DNA of 64,000 nt from Streptomyces lydicus (GTDB lineage: Bacteria; Actinomycetota; Actinomycetes; Streptomycetales; Streptomycetaceae): assembly GCF_004125265.1 (NCBI RefSeq), contig NZ_RDTE01000003.1, positions 496,001-560,000 on the forward strand, in the 5' to 3' direction. Positions 1-13,698 of this stretch are shown here, one piece after another. The notes below the pieces were generated by a model. That model did no database searches and was not told where the DNA came from. It saw only the letters and a list, made by a program, of their open reading frames with translations. Position numbers and translations under genes: made by a program. Within the stretch, counting starts at the first letter, position 1. Each line of letters begins with the position of its first letter.

Positions 1-949
1 GCCAGTCGCACTCGACGAGGGTGCGGTCGGGGGCCATCGGGAACATCCGGTGGACGATGACATGGTCGGGGACGAGGTTGACGAACACCTGCGGCCGGAC
101 GGTGATCGCGTAGTAGCGGCGGTCCTGGGTGTCCTCGATACCGGGGAGCCGGCCGAAGCCCTCGGTGCCGTCCACGGTGAATCCGGTGGCCTCCTCGGAG
201 AAGGCCGCGCCGTGGCCGACGTAGTACTGGGCGGCGAATCCGTCGGCGAACTCCGGGAGGACTTCGGTGAGTTCGGGGTGGATGGTGCCGCAGTGATAGC
301 ACTCCATGAAGTTCTCGATGATGAGCTTCCAGTTGGCGCGCACGTCATAGGTGAGGCGCTTGCCGAGGGCGAGCCCTTCGGTGCGGTAGCGGTCGAGGCA
401 GGCGGCGTCGCCCAGCCGCTCGACGGCCGCGCCGATCACGGTGTCCTCGAAGGACGGCGGCTCGTCGGCGAGGCACACCCAGGCGTAGCCGAGCCATTCG
501 CGGAGCGGGACGGTGACCAGAGAGCGTGCGCCGCGGTCGATGTCCGGCATCCGCTGCAGGTTGGGGGCGGCCACCAGACGGCCGTCGAGGTCGTAGGTCC
601 AGGCGTGGTAGGGGCATTGGAGGTTGCGGCGGACCTCGCCGGACTCCTCGGTGCACAGCTGCGCGCCGCGGTGCCGGCAGATGTTGAGGAAGGCGCGCAG
701 CTCTCCGGCGCGGTTACGGGTGATCAGCACGCTCTCCCGGCCGATCCGGACCGTACGGAAGGCGCCCGGCTTTCCCAGGTCGGCGCTGCGGACCGCGCAG
801 AACCACAGCCGCTCGAAGATCTTCTCCTGCTCCTGCCGGAAGATGCCGGGGTCGGTGTAGTAGTGGCCGGCGAGGGTGGCGATCAGGCTCGGGGAGGCCG
901 CGGGCACAGTGGCCGCGGCCGGGGCGGACTCGGTGTGGGTGGTCGTCAT
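1..949 (-). CDS. Rieske-type glycine betaine demethylase, oxygenase subunit (3' end off window)
   Basis: This is a ring-hydroxylating-type oxygenase alpha subunit, most like GbcA, which demethylates glycine betaine to dimethylglycine and formaldehyde. The reading frame starts at ATG 949 and leaves the window, so about 316 residues are visible. The Rieske [2Fe-2S] ligands are Cys91, His93, Cys112 and His115 (CRHRG and CPYHAW). The mononuclear-iron region follows as NFMECYHCGTIHPEL. It is the last visible gene of a minus-strand operon that also encodes dimethylglycine oxidase, sarcosine oxidase and formaldehyde dehydrogenase, and this context is the main reason to prefer betaine over choline, stachydrine or carnitine as substrate. 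Electrons probably come from the divergent ferredoxin and reductase at 6126-7609. The fold is certain; the exact substrate is inferred. Confidence 0.85.
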   Translation of the reverse strand, partial: MTTTHTESAPAAATVPAASPSLIATLAGHYYTDPGIFRQEQEKIFERLWFCAVRSADLGKPGAFRTVRIGRESVLITRNRAGELRAFLNICRHRGAQLCTEESGEVRRNLQCPYHAWTYDLDGRLVAAPNLQRMPDIDRGARSLVTVPLREWLGYAWVCLADEPPSFEDTVIGAAVERLGDAACLDRYRTEGLALGKRLTYDVRANWKLIIENFMECYHCGTIHPELTEVLPEFADGFAAQYYVGHGAAFSEEATGFTVDGTEGFGRLPGIEDTQDRRYYAITVRPQVFVNLVPDHVIVHRMFPMAPDRTLVECDW

Positions 950-959
950 GACGGTCTCC

Positions 960-2120
960 TCAAGCGGCCGCGGCGGCGGGCCTGCGGGGGTCGAACAGCT
1001 CGATGGGGTGCGCGGTGGCCCCGGTCAGCGCGAGGTCGGCGACGATCTCGCCGACCACGGGGACGAACTTGAAGCCGTGTCCGGAGAACCCGCAGGCGAC
1101 AGTCACGGTCTCCGGGTGGGCGGGGTGCCGGGTGATCACGAAGTGCTCGTCGGGGGTGTTGGAGTACATGCAGGTGGCGGCCTTGAGGAAGCGGCCGGGG
1201 AGGGCTGGGATGCGGGGGCGCATCTGGTCGGCCATGGCGCGCACCTCGTGGTCGTGCACGGTGCGTTCGATGGTCTCCGGGGTGCAGACGGTGCCCTTGC
1301 GGAAGAAGGCGACCTTGGCGCCGCCGTCCGGGCCGTCGATCGACGGGAAGCCGTAGACCTGCACGCCCCTGTCGTCCTCCCAGATGTAGATCGGGTGCCG
1401 CTCGGGGACGAAGGGCGCGGTGCCGCCGTCGGGGGCGAACCAGTACATGACCTGCCGTTCGATGGTGAACGGCACGCCCAGGTCGGTGAGCAGCTGGGGT
1501 GCCCAGGCTCCCGGGCAGATCACCAACTGGCCCGCGGTGTAGGTGTCTTCGGGGGTGTGGACGCGGACCCCCGCACCGCCGGGCAGCTCCTCCCAGCGGG
1601 TGACCGGTTCCTCGAAGTGCAGCTCGGCACCGTCCCGGCCGGCCAGCTGGAGCTGCGCGGCGACCGTGAACTCCGGCCGGACCAGGCCCGCCCGTGCCTC
1701 GTACAGCGCGACCTCGTCGTCGGCGGGGGTGAGGGTCGGGAAGCGGCGGCGGATCTCCTCGGGGCCGAGCATCTCGTGCGGAAGGTCCCACCGGCGGGCG
1801 GATTCCAGACTGCCGGCGACGGTGCGACTGTCCGGGCGGCCGATCATCACCCCGCCGCAGAGGGTGGCGATCTCGCGGCCGGTGTCCCGCTCCAGCTTCT
1901 CGTACAGCTCGTAGGAGCGCAGCAGCAGCGGTACGTAGGCGGGGTCCTCGAAGTAGGACTGCCGGGTGATACGGGAACCACCGTGGCTGGAGCCGCGGTG
2001 GTGCACCGGGCCGAACTTCTCCAGGCCCAGGACCCGGGCACCGCGGGCGGCGAGGTGGTGGGCGGCGGCGCTGCCCATGCCGCCGAGGCCGAGGACGATG
2101 ACGTCGTAGGTGGGAGCCAT
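960..2120 (-). CDS. Monomeric sarcosine oxidase / N-methyl amino acid oxidase (FAD)
   Basis: This 386-residue FAD enzyme belongs to the MSOX/MTOX family, which oxidises sarcosine or another N-methyl amino acid to the amine, formaldehyde and H2O2. The dinucleotide-binding motif GLGGMG lies at residues 11-16. [13 protein letters not shown] stretch near the C-terminus contains the cysteine that carries covalent FAD in [12 protein letters not shown] follows close to the end. The start at 2120 was chosen because AAGGAG lies upstream; an in-frame start at 2159 would add 13 atypical residues. Its place between dimethylglycine oxidase and the Rieske oxygenase suggests sarcosine as substrate, giving glycine. 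N-methyltryptophan remains possible from sequence alone. Confidence 0.88.
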   Translation of the reverse strand: MAPTYDVIVLGLGGMGSAAAHHLAARGARVLGLEKFGPVHHRGSSHGGSRITRQSYFEDPAYVPLLLRSYELYEKLERDTGREIATLCGGVMIGRPDSRTVAGSLESARRWDLPHEMLGPEEIRRRFPTLTPADDEVALYEARAGLVRPEFTVAAQLQLAGRDGAELHFEEPVTRWEELPGGAGVRVHTPEDTYTAGQLVICPGAWAPQLLTDLGVPFTIERQVMYWFAPDGGTAPFVPERHPIYIWEDDRGVQVYGFPSIDGPDGGAKVAFFRKGTVCTPETIERTVHDHEVRAMADQMRPRIPALPGRFLKAATCMYSNTPDEHFVITRHPAHPETVTVACGFSGHGFKFVPVVGEIVADLALTGATAHPIELFDPRRPAAAAA

Positions 2121-2180
2121 GCGGTTGCTCCTTCTGCGTACGGGGGACGAGCGGATCACCGGTGGACCAACGGAGGGCGG

Positions 2181-5842
<3,662 letters not shown>

Positions 5843-6125
5843 GCCCCTACCCCTCAGTGTTGCGCAGTGCACGACTGGTTGCGCGATGAGAGACATAGTG
5901 GGAACGCCGGATCGGCAGCGTCAAGGGGTACACCCCGGGCTCTTGGCAAAGGACTTACCGCGCCCCAGCGCACAGCCGGGAAGGCCGAACTCCGTTGCTC
6001 CGGCCATCGTTCGGCGATTCCCGGATGCGCTTGACGCATCCGCCCACCATCGGGATTCTGTTGCGCATAGCGCTTCATCGTGCGCACCGCGAAACTCGAT
6101 GATTCCGAATGCACCAGGGGGTCCT
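5843..6125. promoter_or_regulatory. Divergent control region of the betaine locus
   Basis: This 283-nt gap separates the minus-strand mscR operon from the plus-strand ferredoxin/reductase operon, so it must carry both promoters. GTTGCGC occurs three times, beginning at 5859, 5878 and 6060. The first two lie within 20 nt of each other next to the mscR start, and the third is followed by a similar GCGCTTC stretch. A perfect inverted repeat, CGGATGCG-CTTGA-CGCATCCG, spans 6022-6042. These are candidate operators; I cannot say which regulator family binds them. Confidence 0.5.
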
Positions 6126-6446
6126 GTGATTCCTGTCTGCCCTCTCGCCGACCTGCCGACCGGCGAGTCCGTACGCATCGACACCGCACCGCCGATCGCC
6201 GTCTTCCACACCGACGGCCGGCTCTACGCCATCGACGACACCTGCACCCACCAGGACGCCTCGCTGTCCGACGGCTGGCTGGAAGGGTGCCTCGTCGAAT
6301 GCCCGCTGCACGCCGCCGCGTTCGACCTGCGCACCGGAGCGGCGACCTGCCTGCCCGCCCGCCGGGCCGTGCGCACCCATCCCGTGACCGTCCAGGACGG
6401 CATGATCTACGTCCACCACGCCGCCGAGGAGGGCACCGCCGCATGA
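6126..6446 (+). CDS. Rieske-type ferredoxin
   Basis: This 106-residue protein is a stand-alone Rieske ferredoxin of the dioxygenase electron-transfer type. The cluster ligands are visible as CTHQDASL and, about 18 residues on, CPLHAAAFDLRTG. The GTG at 6126 is preferred because CAGGGGG ends 4-5 nt before it; an in-frame ATG at 6099 would add nine residues and has no good ribosome site. The stop overlaps the next start (ATGA), so it is translationally coupled to the reductase. It most likely passes electrons from that reductase to the Rieske oxygenase at 1-949. Confidence 0.9.
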   Translation: MIPVCPLADLPTGESVRIDTAPPIAVFHTDGRLYAIDDTCTHQDASLSDGWLEGCLVECPLHAAAFDLRTGAATCLPARRAVRTHPVTVQDGMIYVHHAAEEGTAA

Positions 6447-7609
6447 AGTCGGTCGCTGTCATCGGGGCCTCGCTGGCCGGTCTGTACGCCGCGCGGGCCC
6501 TGCGTTCCCAAGGGTTCGAGGGCCGCCTGGTGATCGTCGGGGACGAGTGCCACCGCCCCTACGACAGGCCCCCGCTGTCCAAGGGCTTCCTCACCGGCGC
6601 CACCACCGACCAGGGCCAACTCGCCCTGGCCGACGCCGAGGAGATCGCCGAACTGGACGCCGAATGGCTGCTGGGCACCCGGGCCACCGGGCTGGACACC
6701 GGCGGGCGCACGGTACTGCTCGACGGCGGCCGCTCCCTGACCACCGACGGCGTGGTCCTCGCCACCGGCGCCACCCCGCGCCGGCTGCCCGGCCCGATGC
6801 CCGCCGGGGCCCACACCCTGCGCACCCTCGACGACGCCCAGGCGCTCCGTGCGGATCTGTCCTCGCCGCCGGTCCGGGTCGTGGTGATCGGCGGCGGCTT
6901 CATCGGCGCCGAGGTCGCCTCGTCCTGCGCCGCCCTCGGCCATGACGTCACCGTGGTCGAGGCCGCCCCGCTCCCCCTCGTCCCCCAACTCGGCCACGCC
7001 ATGGCCGAGATCTGCTCCGCCCTCCACGCGGACCACGGCGTCACCCTGCTCACCGAAACCGGTGTCGCCCGGCTGCACAGCGGCGGCGCCGGAAACCGCG
7101 TCACCGGGGTCGAGCTGAGCGACGGCCGAGTGCTCCCCGCCGAGGTGGTCGTCACCGGCATCGGGGTACGCCCCAACACCGACTGGCTCGCGGACTCCCC
7201 GCTGCCGCTCGACGACGGGGTGCTGTGCGACGCGGGCTGTGTCACCCCGCTGCCCGCCGTCGTGGCCGTCGGCGACGTCGCCCGGGTGAACGGCGTCCGC
7301 GCCGAGCACTGGACCAGCGCCACCGAACAGGCCGCCGTCGCCGCGCGGAACCTGCTGGCCGGCAGCACCGTCGCCACCCACCACGGCCTGCCGTACTTCT
7401 GGTCCGACCAGTACGGCGTACGCCTCCAGTTCGCCGGCCGCCGGCTCCCCACCGACACCCCGCGGATCCTCGAAGGATCCCCCGACGACCGCAGCTTCCT
7501 CGCCTGTTACGAACGCGACGGGCACACGAGCGCGATACTCGCGCTGAACCGCCCGCGTCCTTTCATGCGCCTGCGCCGTGAATTGGCCACTCAGGCGTTC
7601 GCCGCCTGA
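6443..7609 (+). CDS. FAD-dependent ferredoxin reductase
   Basis: The 388-residue protein is a class I-type NAD(P)H:ferredoxin reductase of the BphA4/rubredoxin-reductase family. The FAD-binding motif VAVIGASLAGLYAARALR is at the N-terminus. A second Rossmann motif, VVVIGGGFIGAEVASS, binds NAD(P)H near residue 150. The conserved GDVARV-type flavin motif and a C-terminal reductase domain containing FWSDQYGVRLQFAG follow. ATG 6443 overlaps the ferredoxin stop codon. It completes a three-component oxygenase system with the ferredoxin and the oxygenase on the other strand. Confidence 0.92.
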   Translation: MKSVAVIGASLAGLYAARALRSQGFEGRLVIVGDECHRPYDRPPLSKGFLTGATTDQGQLALADAEEIAELDAEWLLGTRATGLDTGGRTVLLDGGRSLTTDGVVLATGATPRRLPGPMPAGAHTLRTLDDAQALRADLSSPPVRVVVIGGGFIGAEVASSCAALGHDVTVVEAAPLPLVPQLGHAMAEICSALHADHGVTLLTETGVARLHSGGAGNRVTGVELSDGRVLPAEVVVTGIGVRPNTDWLADSPLPLDDGVLCDAGCVTPLPAVVAVGDVARVNGVRAEHWTSATEQAAVAARNLLAGSTVATHHGLPYFWSDQYGVRLQFAGRRLPTDTPRILEGSPDDRSFLACYERDGHTSAILALNRPRPFMRLRRELATQAFAA

Positions 7610-7615
7610 ACTCCT

Positions 7616-7789
7616 CCCACGTTTTTGGCTTTCCCGCCGTGGGGGTTGCTCGCCGTTTGTCGCCCGCTGGCGCGGTGCGCTCGCCGTTGCTCCCCCACTG
7701 CCTAAAGGGCGTGGGGGAGCAACGGCGGGAAAGCCAGAAACGGGCCGAGGCAAAGCGCAGCGGAACGGCGGGAAAGCCAAAAACGTGGG
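7616..7789. repeat. Nested long inverted repeat between convergent genes
   Basis: A perfect 25-nt inverted repeat has arms at 7616-7640 (begins CCCACGTTTTTGG) and 7765-7789. It encloses a second inverted repeat at 7684-7725. The word GGCGGGAAAGCC occurs twice on the right side. The whole element lies between the reductase stop and the convergent folD stop and contains no credible gene. It resembles a mobile intergenic palindrome more than a simple terminator. Confidence 0.75.
7684..7725. terminator. 15-bp stem hairpin, bidirectional terminator candidate
   Basis: CCGTTGCTCCCCCAC (7684-7698) pairs perfectly with 7711-7725 across a 12-nt loop. It sits between convergent genes and could end both transcripts, although no T-run follows. 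Confidence 0.6.
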
Positions 7790-7813
7790 CCAGAGACCAA
7801 GCGCAGCGGCCCG

Positions 7814-8668
7814 TCAACCCGCCGTCATCTGGACGGCAGCCGCCTCGACGGTCTGGGTGAGCAGGGTGGCGATGGTCATCGGGCCGACGCCGCCGGGGAC
7901 CGGGGTGATCAGGGAGGCGCGGGTGCGCGCCGAGTCGAAGTCCACGTCACCGACGTTGCCGGGGTTGGAGCCGGCGTCGATCACGACGGCACCGGGCTTG
8001 AGGTGTTCGCCGCGCAGGAACCGCGGCCGCCCCACAGCGGCGACCAGCACGTCGGCGTCCTGGGTGATCGACGCGAGGTCGGTGGTGCGGGAGTGGCAAT
8101 AGGTGACCGTGGCGTTGCGGGCGAGCAGCAGCATCCCGACGGGCTTGCCGAGGATCGCACTGCGCCCGACCACGACGGCACGCTTGCCGGCCAGGTCGAC
8201 GTCGTAGTGATCCAGGAGGCGGAGGATGCCGCCGGGCGTGCAGGAGGTGAAGCCGTCCAGGCCGAAGCTCATCGCGGCGAAGGAGTGGCAGGTGACGCCG
8301 TCGACGTCCTTCTCGGGGGCGATGGCCTCGAAGGCGGCGCGCTCGTCGATATGCGGTCCGGCCGGGTGCTGGAGCAGGATCCCGTGGACGTCGGGGTCGT
8401 TGGACAGTGCGGTGATCGTGTCGACCAGTTCGGCGGTCGTGGTGGCGGCGGGGAGCGCGACGTGCCGGGAGCGGATCCCGGCCTTCTCGCAACGGGCGCG
8501 CTTCATGCGGACGTACGTCACCGAGGCGGGGTCGTCGCCCACCAATACGGTGGCCAGACACGGGGACGTACCGGTCTGCCGGGTGAGGTCCGCCGCGCGT
8601 TCCGCGGCCTGTTCGACGATCCGGCGGGCCAGTGCGCTGCCGTCCATGAGCCGGGCGGTCGGGGTCAT
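7814..8668 (-). CDS. folD: Bifunctional methylene-THF dehydrogenase / methenyl-THF cyclohydrolase
   Basis: The 284-residue product is FolD, which interconverts 5,10-methylene-THF, 5,10-methenyl-THF and 10-formyl-THF. Landmarks are YVRMKRARCEKAGI with the catalytic lysine, GILLQHP, the CTPGGI motif and the nucleotide-binding segment VVVGRSAILGKPVGMLLL. The start at 8668 is supported by CTCAGGAG upstream; an extension to 8767 is unlikely to be coding. Streptomycetes usually keep another folD in the chromosome, so this copy beside methylene-THF-producing dimethylglycine oxidase is probably dedicated to methyl-group oxidation. Confidence 0.93.
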   Translation of the reverse strand: MTPTARLMDGSALARRIVEQAAERAADLTRQTGTSPCLATVLVGDDPASVTYVRMKRARCEKAGIRSRHVALPAATTTAELVDTITALSNDPDVHGILLQHPAGPHIDERAAFEAIAPEKDVDGVTCHSFAAMSFGLDGFTSCTPGGILRLLDHYDVDLAGKRAVVVGRSAILGKPVGMLLLARNATVTYCHSRTTDLASITQDADVLVAAVGRPRFLRGEHLKPGAVVIDAGSNPGNVGDVDFDSARTRASLITPVPGGVGPMTIATLLTQTVEAAAVQMTAG

Positions 8669-8832
8669 CGGTGCTCCTGAGCGTCGTGTCGGATCGCCCA
8701 GGCGCGCGGCACCGGCCAGGAGTGGCCGAGCCGCTCCCCGGTGGTACTCCACCCAAGCGCCAGTCACGGCCCGGCACCCACTCTAATCGACGTCCGGACG
8801 CCGCACGCCGGGCACCGGGAATACCGACCCCG

Positions 8833-9912
8833 TCACACACCTCCCTGGCCAGGGGCGGAGAGCGGCGGCGTGGGGGAGGTGGTGGCTTCCCACTGGCTGA
8901 GGATGCCGTCCCAGTCGTGCTGGGCGGCGGTGATGGCATTGGCGTCCCAGGTGGCCTGGGAGGCCTGTTGATACTGCTGATGCGGTGCGTGTTGCTGGCT
9001 CAGGTGCTGATGCGGTGCGTGTTGTTGGTCCTGGTGTAGCTGTTGCTGGTGCTGCTGCATGGGTGGCGGCTGCTGCTGTAGGTGTTGCGGGTGCTGCTGT
9101 GGATGCTCCTCGTACACCCGGTACTCCTGGTAGTCCTGGTACTCCTGCTGGTCCCGGTAGTTCTGGTACGGCTGTTGCTTCCAGGGCTCCTGCTCGTAGG
9201 GCTCGCGTGGGGGTTGCGGTGGTCGCTCGCGCCAGGTCGGGGAAGTGCTCTCGTGCTGCTGGGCGGGCGGGAGATGGGCCAGCCGGCGGTGTCGGCCCAT
9301 GCGGTCCGCTGGCGGCGACTGCACCGGACGGCTCTCGGCGGCGAGCTGTTGTGCGCGGGCCACAAGGAGCCGGACATCGAGCCCGAGTTCGGTGGCAAGG
9401 GCGGTGAGGTCAACTCCGCTGTGCCAGCTGCTCATCAGGACCGCGTCCAGGGCCGGCGCCCAGGCCGGCTCGTGCGGCTGGGGGGCGTGGGGAGCATGGG
9501 GAGCGTTGGGGGCGGCAGCGGGCGGCACCGTTGCCGGGCCCGCGGGCTGAGGCGCGGGGGGCGTCGGGGAAGGCGTCGTGGGGGGTGTCGCGAGAGGCGT
9601 GGCGGGAGGCGTGGCGGTCTGCTGGGCGGGGGGCTGCTCTCGCGTGGTCTGGGCGAGCAGGCTCTTGGCGACCGCGCGGGCGTCCTCCTTGCCCACCGTG
9701 CGGCGGGCCAGGCGTACTTCGCGCTCGTCCAGGCCGAGCAGCTCCGCCACCACCGCGTCGCTGCCCACGGTCACGGCGAAGGCGGCCAGGGTCCGCGAGC
9801 GGCGGGCCTCGGCCTCGTCGAGGAGTCCCTGCGTACGGCGGACCTCGTCATCGCTGCTGCAAAACGCCTGTGCGAGTACGGCATGGCGCTCCCACAACTC
9901 CCTCGGTTCCAT
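8833..9912 (-). CDS. Conserved hypothetical protein with Pro-rich and Gln/His-rich tail
   Basis: I do not recognise the function of this 359-residue protein. The N-terminal 75 residues are helical and contain a helix-turn-helix-like stretch (AVVAELLGLDEREVRLARR). A second, similar stretch (DLTALATELGLDVRLLVAR) follows a Pro/Ala/Thr-rich linker. The last 110 residues are extremely rich in Gln, His, Tyr and Pro and look disordered. A start at 9912 fits the conserved-looking MEPRELWERHAV, but no strong ribosome site is visible and the gene could begin slightly upstream. A nucleic-acid-binding role is possible but unproved. Confidence 0.7.
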   Translation of the reverse strand: MEPRELWERHAVLAQAFCSSDDEVRRTQGLLDEAEARRSRTLAAFAVTVGSDAVVAELLGLDEREVRLARRTVGKEDARAVAKSLLAQTTREQPPAQQTATPPATPLATPPTTPSPTPPAPQPAGPATVPPAAAPNAPHAPHAPQPHEPAWAPALDAVLMSSWHSGVDLTALATELGLDVRLLVARAQQLAAESRPVQSPPADRMGRHRRLAHLPPAQQHESTSPTWRERPPQPPREPYEQEPWKQQPYQNYRDQQEYQDYQEYRVYEEHPQQHPQHLQQQPPPMQQHQQQLHQDQQHAPHQHLSQQHAPHQQYQQASQATWDANAITAAQHDWDGILSQWEATTSPTPPLSAPGQGGV

Positions 9913-10074
9913 GACTGCGACAACGTTTTCTCGCCCGGATTGGACTGCTTCCCGGCTATAGATCACTGCATAAGGTGATATTCGAGAGAGATACGTCCTT
10001 GCCTCCACGCCAGACATACGGGCCGCGGTAAAAATACGCAGTGACCCCAGGGCGGAAGAATCGTTTCTACGGCC

Positions 10075-10452
10075 ATGAGCGACCCCTCTTCCGGCACCGT
10101 CGCAGGCCATGGACGAACCCCCCTCCCCCTCCCCCGCACCGGACAGATGCCGCGGTGGATCACCGCGGACATCCTCCGGCAGACACCGGTGTACGCAGGG
10201 CTGGTGAAGCAGTGGACGGACCGCGCCGCCACCGTGCCCGGGGTCGCCGATCCGGAGTGGCAGCGGCTGGTCTCCTACCGCGCCCTGATGGAGGAGACCG
10301 AGACCGCCCTCACGGCCCTGCGGCCCCATCGCGCGCCCGATGTGCTGCCGCCGAGGAAGCAGGTCCCCGCGGCCCGTTCCGCCCGCCTGGACGCGAACCC
10401 GGCGGTCCCGGCAACGCGGCCCCAAGCGCCGCCCCGGCCGGAGTACCGTTGA
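10075..10452 (+). CDS. Small hypothetical protein
   Basis: This is a 125-residue protein I cannot assign. The centre (PRWITADILRQTPVYAGLV) looks folded, and the last 35 residues are rich in Pro, Ala and Arg. Codon use fits the genome. It is divergent from the hypothetical gene at 8833-9912, sharing a 160-nt upstream region, and a strong hairpin follows 15 nt after its stop. The ribosome site before ATG 10075 is weak, so the exact start is uncertain. Confidence 0.6.
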   Translation: MSDPSSGTVAGHGRTPLPLPRTGQMPRWITADILRQTPVYAGLVKQWTDRAATVPGVADPEWQRLVSYRALMEETETALTALRPHRAPDVLPPRKQVPAARSARLDANPAVPATRPQAPPRPEYR

Positions 10453-10467
10453 GTTGTCGAGGATTTC

Positions 10468-10496
10468 CCGCTGCCGGGATGTTGCCCCGGCAGCGG
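10468..10496 (+). terminator. Rho-independent-type terminator
   Basis: CCGCTGCCGG (10468-10477) pairs perfectly with CCGGCAGCGG (10487-10496), and the stem is followed by CTTTG. It lies directly downstream of the gene ending at 10452 and ahead of the NfeD/flotillin pair. Confidence 0.75.
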
Positions 10497-10519
10497 CTTT
10501 GACCAGCGACGGAGCCCGG

Positions 10520-10741
10520 GTGAGCGCAACGGATGACACGGACTTCAGCCCGATCGGCGTGATCGGGCGGGTGACCGTCTCCATCCCGGCCGACGGCCCC
10601 GGCGAGGTGCTGCTGCCCCTGCGCGGCGGGACCGAGGCCTTCGCCGCCTGGTCCCGCGAGCCCATTGCCCGTCATACCCAGGTCATCGTGGTGGAGCACA
10701 CCTCGGCGCGGTCGGTGATCGTCGCGCCGCTGCCCGAGTGA
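10520..10741 (+). CDS. NfeD-like OB-fold protein
   Basis: The 73-residue product looks like the soluble OB-fold domain of NfeD (IGVIGRVTVSI ... QVIVVEHTSARSVIVAPL), without the membrane segments of full-length NfeD. GTG 10520 is preceded by GGAG at 10511-10514. NfeD domains usually occur next to SPFH/flotillin genes and are thought to act with them in membrane microdomain organisation. The flotillin gene follows 100 nt downstream on the same strand. Confidence 0.75.
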   Translation: MSATDDTDFSPIGVIGRVTVSIPADGPGEVLLPLRGGTEAFAAWSREPIARHTQVIVVEHTSARSVIVAPLPE

Positions 10742-10843
10742 CCGGGCCGTTCCGCAGACCACGGCCGGCCACCTGAGCACTCCCCTGCCGTGGCCGCCCC
10801 GTACACCGACCGAGGCCGGTCGCAACGGACCAGGAGCCTTCCG

Positions 10844-12136
<1,293 letters not shown>

Positions 12137-12313
12137 TCGTTCCCGTCGTCCCGCCTGCCGTACGGCGTCCCGCCTGCCGTGCGGTGGAGGAGCCCGGGCC
12201 TGCCGGGGGCGCGCGGGCTGCCGGATACGGAGGGTGTCCGGCAGCCGGTCGGCCCGTCGGCCTTGCGGCGCCCGGCCGGCGCGGCGCCGGACCTCGGTGA
12301 ACAGCGGCTCGGG

Positions 12314-13621
12314 TCAGGCGGCGGATTTCTCGGACGTACCGCGCCACCGGGCCAGGACGAGATGGGCGATGACCCCGAAGAGCAGTCCCCAGAAGGCGGA
12401 GCCGATGCCGAAGAGGGTGACCCCGGAGGCGGTGGCGAGGAAGGTGATCAGGGCTGCCTCACGGTCCTTCTCCTCCTTCACCGCACCGGTCAGTCCGCCG
12501 GCCAGGGCACCGAGCAGCGCGACTCCGGCGACCGCCGCCACGAGTTCCTTGGGCAGCCCCGCGAAGAGCACCACCAGCGTCGAGCCGAACGCCCCGATGA
12601 GGAGGTAGAACGCTCCGCAGGAGACCCCGGCCACGTAGCGGCGCCGGGGGTCGCGGTGGGACTCGGGGCCGGTGCAGATCGCGGCCGTGATCGCCGCGAG
12701 GTTGACGGCGTGCGAGCCGAACGGGGCCAGCAGTGTGGAGACCAGGCCCGTCGAACCGATCAGGAGACGGTCCTCGGGCCGGTAGCCGGACGCGGTGAGT
12801 ACCGCCATACCCGGTGCGTTCTGCGAGGCGAGCGTCGCCAGGATCATGGGCACCGCGATACCGATGAGCGAGGCGAGCGAGAACTCCGGGGTCGTCAGGA
12901 CCGGCTTGGCCAGCTCGATCCGGTCCAGGTGGATGTCCAGCCGGGAGCTTGCCGCACTGGCGAGGACGCCCGCCGCCAGGGCGACGAGTACGGCGTACCG
13001 GGGCAGCCACCGCTTCGCCAGGAGGTAGGCGAGCAGGACGGAACCGGCTATCAGGGGTGCGGTCTTGAGCGAGGTGAAGACGCCGGTGCCGAACGAGAAC
13101 AGGATGCCGGCGAGCATGGCGGAGACGACGGCGGTGGGCACCTGCCGCATCAGCCACCCGAACACCCCGGTCAGGCCGACCAGGGTGATCACCAGTCCGG
13201 TGATCAGGAAGGCGCCGATGGCTTCCGCGTAGGAGTACGCCCCCAGGCTGGTGACCAGCAGGGCCGCGCCCGGTGTCGACCATGCGGTGATCACCGGCAT
13301 CTTGGTGCGCAGACTCAGCGCGATGCAGGTCAGGCCGCTGCCGATGGAGATGGCCCATACCCAGGAGCCGGTCTGGGCGGTGTCGAGATGCCCGGCGGAG
13401 GCCGCCGCCAGCACGATGACGAGCGGGCCGGAGTACGACACGACGACGGCGACGAAGCCTGCCAGTACGGCGGAGAGTGAGGCGTCACGGAAGAGGCCGG
13501 GACGGCGTCCCGGCCCGGCGCCCGGGGGTGCGTCGGTACCTTCCGGGGCCGTGGCGCCGGTCTGCGAGGAGGAGTCCGGCGGTGCGGCATCGGGGTGGGG
13601 GGTGGGCGTCCTGGAACTCAA
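12314..13621 (-). CDS. benE: BenE-family benzoate/proton symporter-type permease
   Basis: The 435-residue membrane protein has about 12 hydrophobic segments and matches the BenE family of benzoate:H+ symporters (for example ASQNAPGMAVL and FGSHAVNLAAITAAICTG). The first 45 residues are Pro/Ser/Ala-rich and cytoplasmic. A TTG start at 13621 is supported by AAGGA six nt upstream. No benzoate-degradation genes are nearby, so the substrate is uncertain; many actinobacterial members are unassigned transporters. The TTG overlaps the stop of a possible 26-codon upstream frame, hinting at translational coupling. Confidence 0.9.
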   Translation of the reverse strand: MSSRTPTPHPDAAPPDSSSQTGATAPEGTDAPPGAGPGRRPGLFRDASLSAVLAGFVAVVVSYSGPLVIVLAAASAGHLDTAQTGSWVWAISIGSGLTCIALSLRTKMPVITAWSTPGAALLVTSLGAYSYAEAIGAFLITGLVITLVGLTGVFGWLMRQVPTAVVSAMLAGILFSFGTGVFTSLKTAPLIAGSVLLAYLLAKRWLPRYAVLVALAAGVLASAASSRLDIHLDRIELAKPVLTTPEFSLASLIGIAVPMILATLASQNAPGMAVLTASGYRPEDRLLIGSTGLVSTLLAPFGSHAVNLAAITAAICTGPESHRDPRRRYVAGVSCGAFYLLIGAFGSTLVVLFAGLPKELVAAVAGVALLGALAGGLTGAVKEEKDREAALITFLATASGVTLFGIGSAFWGLLFGVIAHLVLARWRGTSEKSAA

Positions 13622-13698
13622 CGATTGTCCTTAGCGGCCTTTTCACGGGCCTGTTCGAGGTCGGCGACGAGGTCTGCGGAGCTCTCCTGGCCGTTCAA
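13618..13698 (-). CDS. Possible 26-residue coupled ORF before benE
   Basis: A short frame starting at TTG 13698 encodes a charged amphipathic peptide (LVADLEQAREKAAKDNR at its end), and its TGA overlaps the TTG start of benE. Its own start overlaps the stop of the frame at 13695-13931. The sequence looks like a real helix rather than random translation. There is no independent ribosome site. It could instead be the tail of the upstream frame after a frameshift. Confidence 0.25.
   Translation of the reverse strand: MNGQESSADLVADLEQAREKAAKDNR

Noticed and set aside
12314-13621. The BenE gene as part of a benzoate degradation operon
   Set aside because: No ring-hydroxylation or catechol genes are adjacent; the Rieske oxygenase at 1-949 belongs to the betaine locus.
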